A DNA stretch of 64,000 bases from Myxococcales bacterium (GTDB lineage Bacteria; Myxococcota_A; UBA9160; UBA4427). The position numbers were made by a program, and so were the translations under genes. The stretch spans positions 17,846-81,845 of the forward strand of contig DUCN01000080.1 in NCBI GenBank assembly GCA_012959805.1, written 5' to 3'. The notes under the pieces are model-generated. The model worked only from the letters and a program-made list of their open reading frames with translations, was not told the origin of the DNA and ran no database searches. Positions within the stretch are counted from its first letter, which is position 1. Every line of letters begins with the position of its first letter. This document shows, in pieces, positions 30,141 through 39,536 of the stretch.

Positions 30141-31778
30141 CTATTTCGAAGTCGTCCGCATGCTGGACGGGGTGCCCGGAAGTCGTCCGGCGTTCTCTAG
30201 TACGATGAGCGGTTGGTTTGGATCATTGTCTGTAAAGGCGATGATGTCGTCGAGGCCGTCTCCGTTCAAGTCGGCGATTCGACTCTCTCCGCTATCGAGG
30301 CCGACGGCCTGTCGGCCCTTCGCCTTACCAAAAACCGGCTCGCCGGACTCGCTCGATCCGATCCGGAACGAGATCTCATCTTCGCCACGTGCGACGAACA
30401 TGTCCTGAACGCCGTCGCCATTCCAGTCTCCGATACTGGGAATTAGACCCGACATGCTGCTGTCTCCAAAATTGAGACTGAATGAGAATTCGTCCTTGAA
30501 GATCGTCCGCGTGCCGTCGAGAGAATCGGGATCCAGAACTAACACCCGGACCTGGGTCTTGGCCTTGCGAGTCACGAGAATTCGCATCATCTGCACGATG
30601 CCGAAATCCATGGTGGTCTCGATCATTTCCTCGACACCGTCCCCGTCGAGATCCACAAAGCTGAATCCGGAAAGTCCCCCCTCGGTTTCACGAACCGCGT
30701 CTGGCGTATTCGCGAGCGAGGCACCCGTCCCGTCATTGATCTGAATTCGCGTACTCGAGCGCCCGTTCATGAGGCCGCCAAAAATTGTATTCAAGAGCAG
30801 GTCGGCACGGCCGTCGCCGTTCAGGTCTCGGGCGAAGTAGTTGTTGACCGTCGCTTGATGGCGCCGTTCGACATCTGCATCAAAGGGAATGACATCGATC
30901 CGCCGGCTAGGCTCGCTGGGCAGGCCATCGGGCCCGATGTGATAAATCCAGATTCCCCAGCGAGAGAGCGCGAAAAGATCTGGGCGACCATCGCCATTAT
31001 CATCGACTCGGGAGATCGCCGGCCAGGTCACCTCCTGAATCATCCATTTCCAGACTGTCGCCGGCAGGAAGGGCGAATAGGTGATGTAGCTGGCGTAGAT
31101 CGGCATCTCGATTTTGCGTGCCTCGCCCGTCTCGAGATCGAGGAGCCAGGCGCCACTGAGCGCTGGAATGAGCGCTGTCGGCCTTGTGTCATCGTTCCAA
31201 TCATCGACGATCGGGAGGCGCCCGATCTCCCAGGGGCGCGGTGGCAGGGGGAGGCCCCCTGGAATGGCCAATTCTCGAATGGGCTCTCCGGTCGAGCCGA
31301 GAGATTCAATCTCCAATCCGGCGGCTGAAATTGTCAGTAATTGAGGGCCCTGGCGACCCGGAACAAGGGCCACGTCGACGAGGACCGTCGCATCCGACAG
31401 GCGGCGCTTCACGATCCGGGGATCCTCTGGATCCAGCGCTGACCCGCAGGGCATCCAGGTCATCCATTTTTGTTGACTCGGCGGGCCGCCGTCGGTGCTC
31501 AGAACCAGCAGATCCGTCCGCTCGCCCGCACACTCGCTCACGCCCAGAGGCCAGACCTGTCGCACGAGCCCCTGGATCTCGTGGCGATGAGCTGAAAAGG
31601 GAGCGGAATCCTCCGCTCTGGTCTGAAGGGAAATTGAGAGGAGGCCCACTCCGAGGGCTATGGTGGCCCACTGCCGGAGCCGCCGGACTCGTCGTCGGCT
31701 CTGGCCGATCCCTTGGATTTGTCTGCGGCGAGCCACGCGACAGAGCATAAGCGAGGGATCAGCCAATGCTCGTCGCAT
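30141..31778 (-). CDS. Secreted FG-GAP/VCBS repeat protein
   Basis: 545 residues with a long basic N-terminus, a hydrophobic segment (WATIALGVGLLSISLQTRA, about 37-55) and cleavage before EDSAPF, so exported. Repeats with the FG-GAP calcium-binding core follow: VDDNGDGRPDLFALS, DLNGDGRADLLLNT, DLDGDGVEEMIETT, GDWNGDGVQDMFVA and ADLNGDGLDDIIAFT. These form a beta-propeller with Ca2+ in the DxNxDGxxD loops. The ligand is unknown. ATG 31778 or 31748 may be used. It is divergent from the repeat/kinase gene across 179 bases. Confidence 0.8.
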   Translation of the reverse strand: MRRALADPSLMLCRVARRRQIQGIGQSRRRVRRLRQWATIALGVGLLSISLQTRAEDSAPFSAHRHEIQGLVRQVWPLGVSECAGERTDLLVLSTDGGPPSQQKWMTWMPCGSALDPEDPRIVKRRLSDATVLVDVALVPGRQGPQLLTISAAGLEIESLGSTGEPIRELAIPGGLPLPPRPWEIGRLPIVDDWNDDTRPTALIPALSGAWLLDLETGEARKIEMPIYASYITYSPFLPATVWKWMIQEVTWPAISRVDDNGDGRPDLFALSRWGIWIYHIGPDGLPSEPSRRIDVIPFDADVERRHQATVNNYFARDLNGDGRADLLLNTIFGGLMNGRSSTRIQINDGTGASLANTPDAVRETEGGLSGFSFVDLDGDGVEEMIETTMDFGIVQMMRILVTRKAKTQVRVLVLDPDSLDGTRTIFKDEFSFSLNFGDSSMSGLIPSIGDWNGDGVQDMFVARGEDEISFRIGSSESGEPVFGKAKGRQAVGLDSGESRIADLNGDGLDDIIAFTDNDPNQPLIVLENAGRLPGTPSSMRTTSK

Positions 31779-31957
31779 TCAGGGCGATTCCATCTTGACC
31801 CGAGTCCACACTGGGGACTTACCTCCGATGCTCCGTTGGCCGATACGAGGAGCGGAACCTGTCATCGGGCGGATCGGACGATTTCGTTCGAATGACGTTG
31901 TTCCAGATCGATCTCCAGTCATGGAAATCGACGCTAAACATGGGATGAGTCGAGATC

Positions 31958-34573
31958 GTGCGTATTCTGGCCAGAATTGTCGTGCTGCCCTTTGCGGTTT
32001 TCTTCATTGCGTTGGGGGGCTTCGGTCTCCTCGCAAGCTCCGGCACCAAGACCGAAACAGCGGAGCAGACCCGGCGTCAGCTGCAGACCCTCAATCGGTG
32101 GGCCATCGAACAGGGCGTCGACGTGCCGCGAGACTTTTCGGTGACGACTGAAGAATGGGTGGCGGAAACCTTTCTGAGATTTGTCTTGCTTCCACTTGGC
32201 CTTGTTTCGATTCTATTCGTCGTGGGATTGCTTGGCCGAAAGAGTGAGCAGCCGGCGGAGGCGAAGGATCCGAAGGGCACCGAAGCAACGCCCACGACAG
32301 ATAAGCGTGCGGCCAAGCGAATTCGAAAACAGGCCAATGCCCTGAAGAAAAAGGGCGAGATCATCGAAGGCGCCGAGCTTCTCTGGGATCACGAACAGCA
32401 TGATGCCGCTGTCGATTTTTTCATCGAAGCGGGGGAGTTCGTTCGTGCAGCCGAGATTCGCCACGACCAGAATCTTTTCACCGAGTCCGCGGACCTTCAT
32501 TTCCGGGGCGAGAATTATGAGTCGGCGGGGTCGATCTACGGCCAACAGGAACAGTGGTCGAAAGCCGCCGACTGTTACATGAAGGCGGATCTGAAGAGCG
32601 TTGCGGCCGAGATGTTCGAGAAGGCCGAGATGTTTCGACAGGCCGCGGACTGCTATCGCGAGACCGACTTCATGCGACACGCCGCTGCGATGTTCGTGAA
32701 ATGCAAGAACTGGCGGGCTGCAGGGGAATGTCTCGAGACCGTCTTCATTGACGAAGGTGGCAAGTCGACGATGGACCCGAAGAAGGCGGCCGAGCTTTCG
32801 AAACTCGTCCGTCAGGCGGGCAAGCTCTTCTTGAAGGCGGAGGATGTGGAGAAGGCATTCGAGATATTTGAACGCGGGGGCTGCGCGCTGGAGGCGGCGG
32901 AAGTCGCTCAAAGTCTCGGGAATCATGAAGCCGCAGCACAGCATTTTCGATCTGCCGGCAACATCGAGCGGGCGGCCGAAGCGCTTCGTGAGTCCGGATC
33001 GGTCGCAGATGCAGCGCGACTTCTCGGCCAACATCTGCGCGATGGTGGAGAAAGCGAACGGGCGGCCGTGCTCCTCGAAGAGGCCGGTGATGACCTCGAA
33101 GCGGGCGATCTCTACCGAAATCTCGAGCAATTCGAGAAGGCTGCCGAGTGTTATCAGCGCCAACATGGATTCATGCAGGCGGCGGAGATGTATCAACTTG
33201 CGGGCGATCGCGAGAACGCCGCCGGCGCATTTGAAAAGGCAGGGCGGTTCACCGAAGCGGCTGAGTGTTTTGCGCTAGTGGGAAATCCCGCACGCGAGGC
33301 CGAGCTTCTTGAGAAGGCCGGAGATTTCTTGCGAGCGGGTGAGATCAATCATGAGCATGCCTTGGACGAAGAGGCGATTTTGGTGCTTCAAAAGGTTGTT
33401 CAGGAAGACGAAGAGTTCGCGCGAGCGGCGGCCATTCTGGGTGACATCTTTGCGGCTCGTGGCCAGTTATCTCTCGCGGTCACGAAGCTTCAGCAGGCGA
33501 TCGGTGATACGGAGCTAACACGCGACAGTGTCGACGGGTATTACAAGCTGGCGACGATCTATCAGGAAGATCAGAAGCATCGCGACGCCGTGGAGATCTT
33601 CGAGAAGGTCATGGCCTTCGACTATCACTATCGGGATGTCGAACAGCGGCTGGCTGAGACGAGGGCTCTGCTCAGTGAAGAGGAACCACTCGGTGTGACC
33701 CATCAGGGTCGCGGCGACGGGACAGCTTCGGGGGCGGAGTCGGGCGGATCGGCGGAAGACAACCGTTATCAGATCGTCGGGGAACTCGGCCGCGGTGGGA
33801 TGGGCATTGTCTACAAGGTCAGGGACATCGTTTTGGATCGTTTGGTCGCCTTCAAGGTTCTGCCTCAGACGCTGACCGAAAATCCGCAAGCGATCGCAAA
33901 TTTCATGCGTGAAGCCCAGGCCGCCGCGAAGCTGAACCATCCCAATATCGTGACCGTCTACGACACCGGCGAGCAGCAGGGCCGCTACTACATTGCGATG
34001 GAGTATGTCGAGGGTACGACGGTCAAGGAAATCCTTCGGCGCCGCGGTGTCATCTCCCCCTCAGGCATTCTTCATGTTTTGGTTCAAATCTGCGAAGCGC
34101 TCTCGTACGCGCATGAAAAGAAAGTCGTGCACCGCGACATCAAGCCGGCCAACGCGATGTGGACTCGGGACAAGAAGGCCAAGCTGATGGATTTCGGTCT
34201 GGCGAAGGTGATCGAAGAAGCGCGCAACCAGACGACCGTTGTGGCGGGCACGCCTTACTACATGAGTCCCGAGCAGACCCTCGGCAAGAATATCGATCAT
34301 CGCACCGACATTTATTCGCTCGGTGTTTCGATCTTCGAAATGGCGACGGGCACCGTTCCCTTCAAAGAAGGTAATATTCCCTACCACCATGTCCATACGG
34401 CGCCGCCGACGATCTGTGAGATTCGCCGCGATCTCCCCGAGGCCCTCTCTGGCATCGTCGCGCGATGCCTTGAAAAGGATCCTGGGAACCGCTTTCAGTC
34501 CGCGGGCGAAATCCTGACCGAAGTTCGCCAATCGCTAGTGGGCTCGATCAAGGGCGATTCGACCGTATCCTGA
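31958..34573 (+). CDS. Membrane-anchored repeat protein with C-terminal Ser/Thr kinase domain
   Basis: 871 residues. Two hydrophobic segments (about 6-30 and 66-86) anchor it. Residues 110-590 are tandem helical repeats with the pattern 'AAE.F..AG....AAE.Y', TPR-like, forming a large cytoplasmic superhelix. The kinase domain is C-terminal (about 602-860): GELGRGGMGIVYK, VAFKVLPQ with the ATP-anchoring Lys, VVHRDIKPANAMW, MDFGLAKV and GTPYYMSPEQTLG. All catalytic residues are present. The usual bacterial order (kinase, TM, extracellular sensor) is inverted. Starts at GTG 31958. Followed by lpxC after 186 bases. Confidence 0.88.
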   Translation: MRILARIVVLPFAVFFIALGGFGLLASSGTKTETAEQTRRQLQTLNRWAIEQGVDVPRDFSVTTEEWVAETFLRFVLLPLGLVSILFVVGLLGRKSEQPAEAKDPKGTEATPTTDKRAAKRIRKQANALKKKGEIIEGAELLWDHEQHDAAVDFFIEAGEFVRAAEIRHDQNLFTESADLHFRGENYESAGSIYGQQEQWSKAADCYMKADLKSVAAEMFEKAEMFRQAADCYRETDFMRHAAAMFVKCKNWRAAGECLETVFIDEGGKSTMDPKKAAELSKLVRQAGKLFLKAEDVEKAFEIFERGGCALEAAEVAQSLGNHEAAAQHFRSAGNIERAAEALRESGSVADAARLLGQHLRDGGESERAAVLLEEAGDDLEAGDLYRNLEQFEKAAECYQRQHGFMQAAEMYQLAGDRENAAGAFEKAGRFTEAAECFALVGNPAREAELLEKAGDFLRAGEINHEHALDEEAILVLQKVVQEDEEFARAAAILGDIFAARGQLSLAVTKLQQAIGDTELTRDSVDGYYKLATIYQEDQKHRDAVEIFEKVMAFDYHYRDVEQRLAETRALLSEEEPLGVTHQGRGDGTASGAESGGSAEDNRYQIVGELGRGGMGIVYKVRDIVLDRLVAFKVLPQTLTENPQAIANFMREAQAAAKLNHPNIVTVYDTGEQQGRYYIAMEYVEGTTVKEILRRRGVISPSGILHVLVQICEALSYAHEKKVVHRDIKPANAMWTRDKKAKLMDFGLAKVIEEARNQTTVVAGTPYYMSPEQTLGKNIDHRTDIYSLGVSIFEMATGTVPFKEGNIPYHHVHTAPPTICEIRRDLPEALSGIVARCLEKDPGNRFQSAGEILTEVRQSLVGSIKGDSTVS

Positions 34574-34759
34574 GTACTGTCTATCAGACGGCACGCTCTT
34601 CCTTCGTTGTCGGTTCGTGACGATCCGTGACTCTCCGTCAGCTCTCTGTCTTCACTCGATCGTCATTTGCGATGCGAGAGGCGCGGATGCGGCAAGAGTT
34701 CGGGCATCACGAGGCCGAATCGGCAGAGAAGAGCGTGACCTAACAACTCGGGAGCCATC

Positions 34760-35671
34760 GTGAATCAGTCGACGATCGCGCGCAAAGTCGTATCCGCGGG
34801 ACTGGGTCTTCACAGCGGCGAAGACGTTGAAATAACGCTTCTACCAGCGCCCGTTGAGTCCGGCATCGTCTTTGTCTTGCGGGGTGCGGGAGAAGGCGAT
34901 GGTGAAGGGGAGGGCGACGAATATCGTTCGTCTGAAATCGAGGTTCCAGCCGATATTCGAAGGGTCTATTCATCCTCACGCGCGACGACACTCGCCACTG
35001 AAGGCTATCCGAGCGATGGCCGACCACCGCCACACATCGCAACCGTGGAACATTTACTGGCAGCGATCTTCGCACTGGATATCCAAAACCTTCGAATCGA
35101 AGTATTCGGATCAGAAGTTCCGATCATGGACGGAAGCGCCTTGCCCTTTGTCGTCGCACTTCGCTCGGCGGGACGGGTTACGCAGGATGCGCCACGGCGA
35201 GAGTTCGAAGTCGAGGAACCCTTTGAGATCCGGGAAGGAGACCGATCGATTAGGGTCGAGCCCGCCAACGATCTCAGGATCTCGTACGGGATTGATTTCG
35301 ATCATCCCAAGATTGGTCGTCAATTCGTCGAGATCCTGAAACTCGATGACAAGGTCTTCGAGCAGGAGATTGCGCCCGCGCGAACATTCGGCTTTCTGCA
35401 TGAAGTCGAGGCGCTCCGAAAGGCGGGCTTGGCGATCGGTGGGAGCCTCGACACGGCCGTCGTGCTCGATGAGGAGGGGGTGTTGAACGCAGGAGGGCTG
35501 CGCTGGCCCGATGAATTCGTTCGTCACAAAGTGATCGATCTGGTGGGGGATCTGGCGCTTCTGGGCGCTCGACCCAAGGCGCATATCAAAGTCGAACGGG
35601 GAGGCCATCGCCTGCATCATCGGCTCGTCGAGGAATTGGAGACCCGGATGCGTCTTGGATCAGTCTCCTAG
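34760..35671 (+). CDS. lpxC: UDP-3-O-acyl-N-acetylglucosamine deacetylase
   Basis: First committed step of lipid A synthesis, Zn-dependent. TIARKVVSAGLGLHSGEDVEI opens domain 1, with VEHLLAAIFALDIQNL and FGSEVPIMDGSALPFV; domain 2 has ARTFGFLHEVEALRKAGLA and the Zn/catalytic motif RHKVIDLVGDLAL near residue 255 (HKxxDxxGD). 303 residues is normal. GTG 34760 with GGGAG six bases before. Its presence shows an outer membrane with LPS. The 186 bases before it hold no gene. Confidence 0.95.
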   Translation: MNQSTIARKVVSAGLGLHSGEDVEITLLPAPVESGIVFVLRGAGEGDGEGEGDEYRSSEIEVPADIRRVYSSSRATTLATEGYPSDGRPPPHIATVEHLLAAIFALDIQNLRIEVFGSEVPIMDGSALPFVVALRSAGRVTQDAPRREFEVEEPFEIREGDRSIRVEPANDLRISYGIDFDHPKIGRQFVEILKLDDKVFEQEIAPARTFGFLHEVEALRKAGLAIGGSLDTAVVLDEEGVLNAGGLRWPDEFVRHKVIDLVGDLALLGARPKAHIKVERGGHRLHHRLVEELETRMRLGSVS

Positions 35672-35691
35672 CGATTCATCATGGACGGGAC

Positions 35692-36042
35692 CTAGCCGGC
35701 GAAGTCTTCGAGTTCTCTCGCGACAGTGGCGGCGAGCGTCGGATCTCTGAACTGAAGGCCGACACCGGCCGTTTGCAGGTCGCCGCCCGGCTTCGGTTTG
35801 GCTGTATGGTGCCAGGTGACTTGGGCCTCGAACTCATGCAGCACCTCGCCGCCGGGGATGCGAAAGCGGACCTTTACGCTCTCCCCTCGACTCATGACCA
35901 GATCTGTTTCGAGAAACATTCCTCCGGCTCCCAGGGTCGTGGCGTAGTTGCAGTGGATTCCGGCACGCGCTTGATAGTCGACGAGAATACGGACCGTCAT
36001 ACGGCGATGCCTACGCGTATTCTTCAGTGTTCTCTGGGCCAT
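35692..36042 (-). CDS. PilZ-domain protein
   Basis: A single 116-residue PilZ domain, a cyclic di-GMP receptor fold. The RxxxR motif is RRMTVR at about residues 13-18. The second motif (D/NxSxxG) is altered to TTLGAGG, so the nucleotide may bind weakly or not at all. VTWHHTAKPKPGGDLQTAGVGLQF completes the barrel. It is convergent with lpxC, 20 bases apart. Target unknown. Confidence 0.8.
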   Translation of the reverse strand: MAQRTLKNTRRHRRMTVRILVDYQARAGIHCNYATTLGAGGMFLETDLVMSRGESVKVRFRIPGGEVLHEFEAQVTWHHTAKPKPGGDLQTAGVGLQFRDPTLAATVARELEDFAG

Positions 36043-36069
36043 TCGGTGTTTGCCTCGATCGAATGCTGG

Positions 36070-36668
36070 TTAGCCAGCGTGTTCCAGTCGCTCGCAGAGC
36101 ATTGACGTAATTCGAATGAGTAACCGCCTGGCCGATTCGGAAGCGGATGCCCGGGTTCCGATCTCGGCACCCTCCGGCGGACATTCGGGCGGGTCCTGGC
36201 TATCGATGACCAAGAGCGCGCGCAGCATCGTGCGTAGATTGCCGCCATTGCGGTCGATCGCTTGAGCCGTCGCCATCGCACGGAGTTCTTCGCCCCATGC
36301 TTGATGATCGAAGGCTCCGATCTCGGCAAGGTTCGTCTCCTCGACGATGCGACGAACTTTGCGCCGCGTCCATCGGCCGAGTGATTGATCAAGTCCATCG
36401 TGGAAGTGTGAATCGCCGCCATTGCCTCCCGGATCGAGGAAGAGTGCAGCGATCTCCGCGAAGAGACCGCGGCGTTAAAATGATTCAGCAGAAGGTCGCC
36501 GAAACGTGCCGAAAGACCAGCACGATTCGGCTCGTCTGCTGCGGTGGCATCGAGTGCTGATTCGAAGAGTGAGCGGAGCGCGTCCCAATCATCCGACTTG
36601 CGATGAATTCGTTCGAGCGCATCGATTACTTCGGTCCGACTCGGGTCGAGTTCAAATACGTCTTCCAC
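36070..36668 (-). pseudogene. Frameshifted 3' part of the TPR-repeat gene
   Basis: After the frame of the upstream TPR protein goes out of register near 36668, the natural continuation is in a second frame (EDVFELDPSRTEVIDALERI to LLLNHFNAA) and, from about 36475, in a third frame (GLFAEIAALFLDP... ending in SARRLLIRITSMLCERLEHA at the stop 36070). Two single-base shifts therefore split one coding sequence of about 640 residues. This is either true decay or two assembly errors; the sequence itself cannot decide. Confidence 0.6.
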
Positions 36669-38002
36669 GTCGCGTGTGCACTGTCCTCCTCTCCAAGGTC
36701 TTCTTTCTGGAGTCGAGCGAGTTCAACGAGGATTTCGACTTGCAGCTCTTTTTCGATTCCGCCGCCTAACGCGGTCAGGGTTTCGAGAATTTCCGCGAGC
36801 TGACGATTAGCTCCCGCTTCGCGCAATAGGCGGGCCTGAATCAGCAGGACGCGACGGTCGTCCGGGCCCGTTTTCTGGCCAGCTCGGCGAATCGTTTCGA
36901 GGGCGAGCTCCGGATTCCCGAATTCCGCATGCAGTTCGGCGGCTTCGATCAGTGCGTTGCGTGGGGCGCGATCGCCCGTGAGGCCGATCAGTTTCTCGAG
37001 GACGACGAGCAGTGCGTCGCGGTCTCCATCCGCGCGCTCGACTTCCGCCACCGCCATGAGAACCGACGTCTCTTCGGCAGACAGTTCGATGGCACGATCG
37101 ATCCAGGCGCGGGCGCCGGCGCTCGATTGCAGATGGTTCAGTTGGATCTGGCTGGCTTCCACTGCGATGGCGGCGCGATGTCGTGCACCCGAGGCTAGGT
37201 CGAATCGGCGCTCGAGAAGGTCCGAGACCGCGATCCAATCCTCCTCGACGGTGGCGAGGAGCAATGCCCACTCGACGGCCGACGGCTGATAGGGGTCATC
37301 CTCAAGCGCTCGATCGAAGCATTCTCGAGCGCGTGTCGGTTCATCGAGTCGGTTCGCGTAGATCGTGCCGAGGGTGGTCCAGACGGGAGCGCGCTCGGGG
37401 CCGCGAAGTCGCTCGGTGAGTCGTGTCAGGACGTCTGCCGCTTCGCTGTAGCGCTCTGCTTCTTGATGGAGGGCGGCCAAGCCTTCGAGTGCGGCGGGGA
37501 AATCGGGATCGGCTTCGAGCGCGCGATCGTAGGCATGACGCGCCTCCTCCGAGTCGTCGAAGTGTCGCTGCCAGACTCGCCCCAATTCGGTCTCGAAAGC
37601 CGCCCGGTCATAGGGGGGCATCAAGGTCGTACTTTCGAGCTCCGCGATCTGGAGCACGAGGTCCCATTTGGCTTCGCGTTCATGGATTCCGCGCAGCTGG
37701 CGCAGTGCCCATCGGTTGGTCCGGTCGAGCCGCGCGAGCGTCCAATAGACTTCGGTCGCGGCTTCGATGTCGAGGATGCGTTCCTCGAGAATCTGGCCCA
37801 GACGAAAGAGCAAAGGCGCTTGCTTTGCATCGTCGGCTGCAATCTCGGGCGCAGCGATGCGCGCGCGGTAGACCTCGGCCAGGGATTCCCAGTCGCCGTC
37901 TAGGAAGAAATGCTCCTCGAGTGCTTCGAAAGTCCGGCGGTCGCTGGAATTGCCTGCGAGGATCTGTTGCTGTGTATCGAGCCCTGTAGCCAAGATTCCC
38001 AC
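36626..38002 (-). CDS. TPR-repeat protein (truncated by frameshift)
   Basis: 458 residues of helix-turn-helix repeats with the tetratricopeptide pattern, for example DRALEADPDFPAALEGLAAL and FDRALEDDPYQPSAVEWALL. No signal peptide or TM segment. It resembles the long TPR scaffolds common in deltaproteobacteria. The last 12 residues (KTYLNSTRVGPK) are out of register with the repeat, since another frame carries on with TPR-like sequence, so the real protein was longer. GTG 38002 is the likely start. Function unknown. Confidence 0.7.
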   Translation of the reverse strand: MGILATGLDTQQQILAGNSSDRRTFEALEEHFFLDGDWESLAEVYRARIAAPEIAADDAKQAPLLFRLGQILEERILDIEAATEVYWTLARLDRTNRWALRQLRGIHEREAKWDLVLQIAELESTTLMPPYDRAAFETELGRVWQRHFDDSEEARHAYDRALEADPDFPAALEGLAALHQEAERYSEAADVLTRLTERLRGPERAPVWTTLGTIYANRLDEPTRARECFDRALEDDPYQPSAVEWALLLATVEEDWIAVSDLLERRFDLASGARHRAAIAVEASQIQLNHLQSSAGARAWIDRAIELSAEETSVLMAVAEVERADGDRDALLVVLEKLIGLTGDRAPRNALIEAAELHAEFGNPELALETIRRAGQKTGPDDRRVLLIQARLLREAGANRQLAEILETLTALGGGIEKELQVEILVELARLQKEDLGEEDSAHATWKTYLNSTRVGPK

Positions 38003-38119
38003 TCCCGGACCTGTGTCGGGGGTTTCCCGGACTCTCTATCGACACAGAGTGGCTCGTGCTTGATGACCGATTTCGCTTTGTGAATCAGCTCAGTTGCCCG
38101 GATAAGCGCGGGCGGGAGA

Positions 38120-38614
38120 GTGTTCGTGAAATGGACGATTAGTAGTGTGAAACCCCCATATGGAGTGGCCGCTCTTCGGGCGATTCATGCGATCCAGGAA
38201 GCCGGATGGACGCAGGCCCAGCTCCAATCAAGCCTGATGGGAGCATCCGCTCGCGTTCGAGTCGCCGTGGACTCGGACTCGGACTTGATCGAAGGCGCCA
38301 ACGCAATGGCTCCAGACATTCTGGGATTCGTGCTGGCACGGCGAATTGCGGACAGTCTGGAAATCGACCTTGTGGCGGTGACTCCATCGAAGCGTCGGCT
38401 GGGAATCGGACGGTCGCTCTTGAGCCGGCTAATCGAGGCGGAGAGTCGAAGCGGGCTGGGTGAAGCCCGCCTCGAATTGGCGTCCTCAAATGATCCCGCC
38501 AGAGCCCTGTACCAGGGACTTGGCTTCGTGGTCGTGGGCAAGCGTAAACGCTATTACCCCGACGGCGACGACGCTTTGCTGCTGTCGCGCCGCAATGTCT
38601 CTGAAATTCCCTGA
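38120..38614 (+). CDS. rimI: Ribosomal-protein-alanine N-acetyltransferase-like GNAT
   Basis: A 164-residue GNAT acetyltransferase. The acetyl-CoA-binding motif is VTPSKRRLGIGRSLLSRLI (Q/RxxGxG/A type, near residue 88), followed by LELASSNDPARALYQGLGF and KRKRYYPDGDDALLLSR, typical of RimI, which acetylates ribosomal protein S18. GTG 38120 is the start. It is followed after 20 bases by pyrK, probably the same transcript. Confidence 0.85.
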   Translation: MFVKWTISSVKPPYGVAALRAIHAIQEAGWTQAQLQSSLMGASARVRVAVDSDSDLIEGANAMAPDILGFVLARRIADSLEIDLVAVTPSKRRLGIGRSLLSRLIEAESRSGLGEARLELASSNDPARALYQGLGFVVVGKRKRYYPDGDDALLLSRRNVSEIP

Positions 38615-38636
38615 TCACATGGAGTGCGCAGTCTCG

Positions 38637-39536
38637 ATGAGCGATGCAACGACCAAAAGCGCAAGCGCGACAAGCATCGAGAACAAGGCGGATCCGATTC
38701 GTGGCCATGCACGAGTCGTGTCGAATGAGGAGGAGGGGCCCGGACGACGACTCCGCCTCGCCGTCCCCGATTGGCCGGGATCGATTCCCGGACAATTCGT
38801 GATGATCGGTGCGGGCGCCGAGGCCGGGGTACCACGACGGGATCCACTGCTGCCTCGCCCCATGGCCATCTATCGAGAGTTGGGATCATCGGGGGTAAGA
38901 GCGTCGGCGGAAGGCGAGATCGAGCTGCTCTATCGTGTCGTTGGGCGCGGAACCCAGCTCTTATCCGAGGCGAGAGAGGGGGAATCGATCAAGGTCGTAG
39001 GTCCTCTCGGGCGCGGCTTTCCGCTTGATCGGCCGGCCGTTGCGTCGGTCGACGAGAGCGGATCGAAAGCGATTCTCGTCGGAGGGGGAACCGGCATCGC
39101 GTCGCTCTATGAACTGGCTCGGGCGCTGATTTCCCGTGGTCGGTCCGTCGTCGTGATTCTCGGTGGGCGTAGCGCGGGGGATCTCATGGGTCAGCGCGAG
39201 TTCGAAGCCCTCGACGTTCAGCTGATCTGCACGACGGAGGACGGCAGCGATGGTGTGCACGGGCTCGTAACGACCCCGCTCGCCGATGGCCTAACAAGTG
39301 GCGAGCGTGGGGCCACGGTCTACGCGGTCGGGCCGACGCCGATGATGAAGGCATGTGCCGCGCTCGCGGCCACGAATTCTGTTGATTGTTATGTCTCCCT
39401 CGAGAATCCGATGGCCTGTGGATTTGGTGTTTGCTTGGGTTGTGCGGCTCCACGAGCCGAAGGTGGCTTTTTTCTGGTTTGCCGAGCCGGTCCTGTATTT
39501 TTGGCAAGGGAGATTGATTGGGAGGGGCTGCCATGA
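38637..39536 (+). CDS. pyrK: Dihydroorotate dehydrogenase electron-transfer subunit
   Basis: FAD and 2Fe-2S subunit that passes electrons from PyrD to NAD+. RPMAIYRELG and LLYRVVGRGTQLLSEA form the FAD-binding barrel, LVGGGTGIASLYELARAL the NAD domain, and CGFGVCLGCAAP with a last Cys in FLVCRAGPVF the cluster. About 299 residues from ATG 38637; ATG 38619 is an alternative. It has a Ser/Thr-rich N-terminal extension of about 20 residues. The stop overlaps pyrD by four bases (ATGA). Confidence 0.93.
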   Translation: MSDATTKSASATSIENKADPIRGHARVVSNEEEGPGRRLRLAVPDWPGSIPGQFVMIGAGAEAGVPRRDPLLPRPMAIYRELGSSGVRASAEGEIELLYRVVGRGTQLLSEAREGESIKVVGPLGRGFPLDRPAVASVDESGSKAILVGGGTGIASLYELARALISRGRSVVVILGGRSAGDLMGQREFEALDVQLICTTEDGSDGVHGLVTTPLADGLTSGERGATVYAVGPTPMMKACAALAATNSVDCYVSLENPMACGFGVCLGCAAPRAEGGFFLVCRAGPVFLAREIDWEGLP

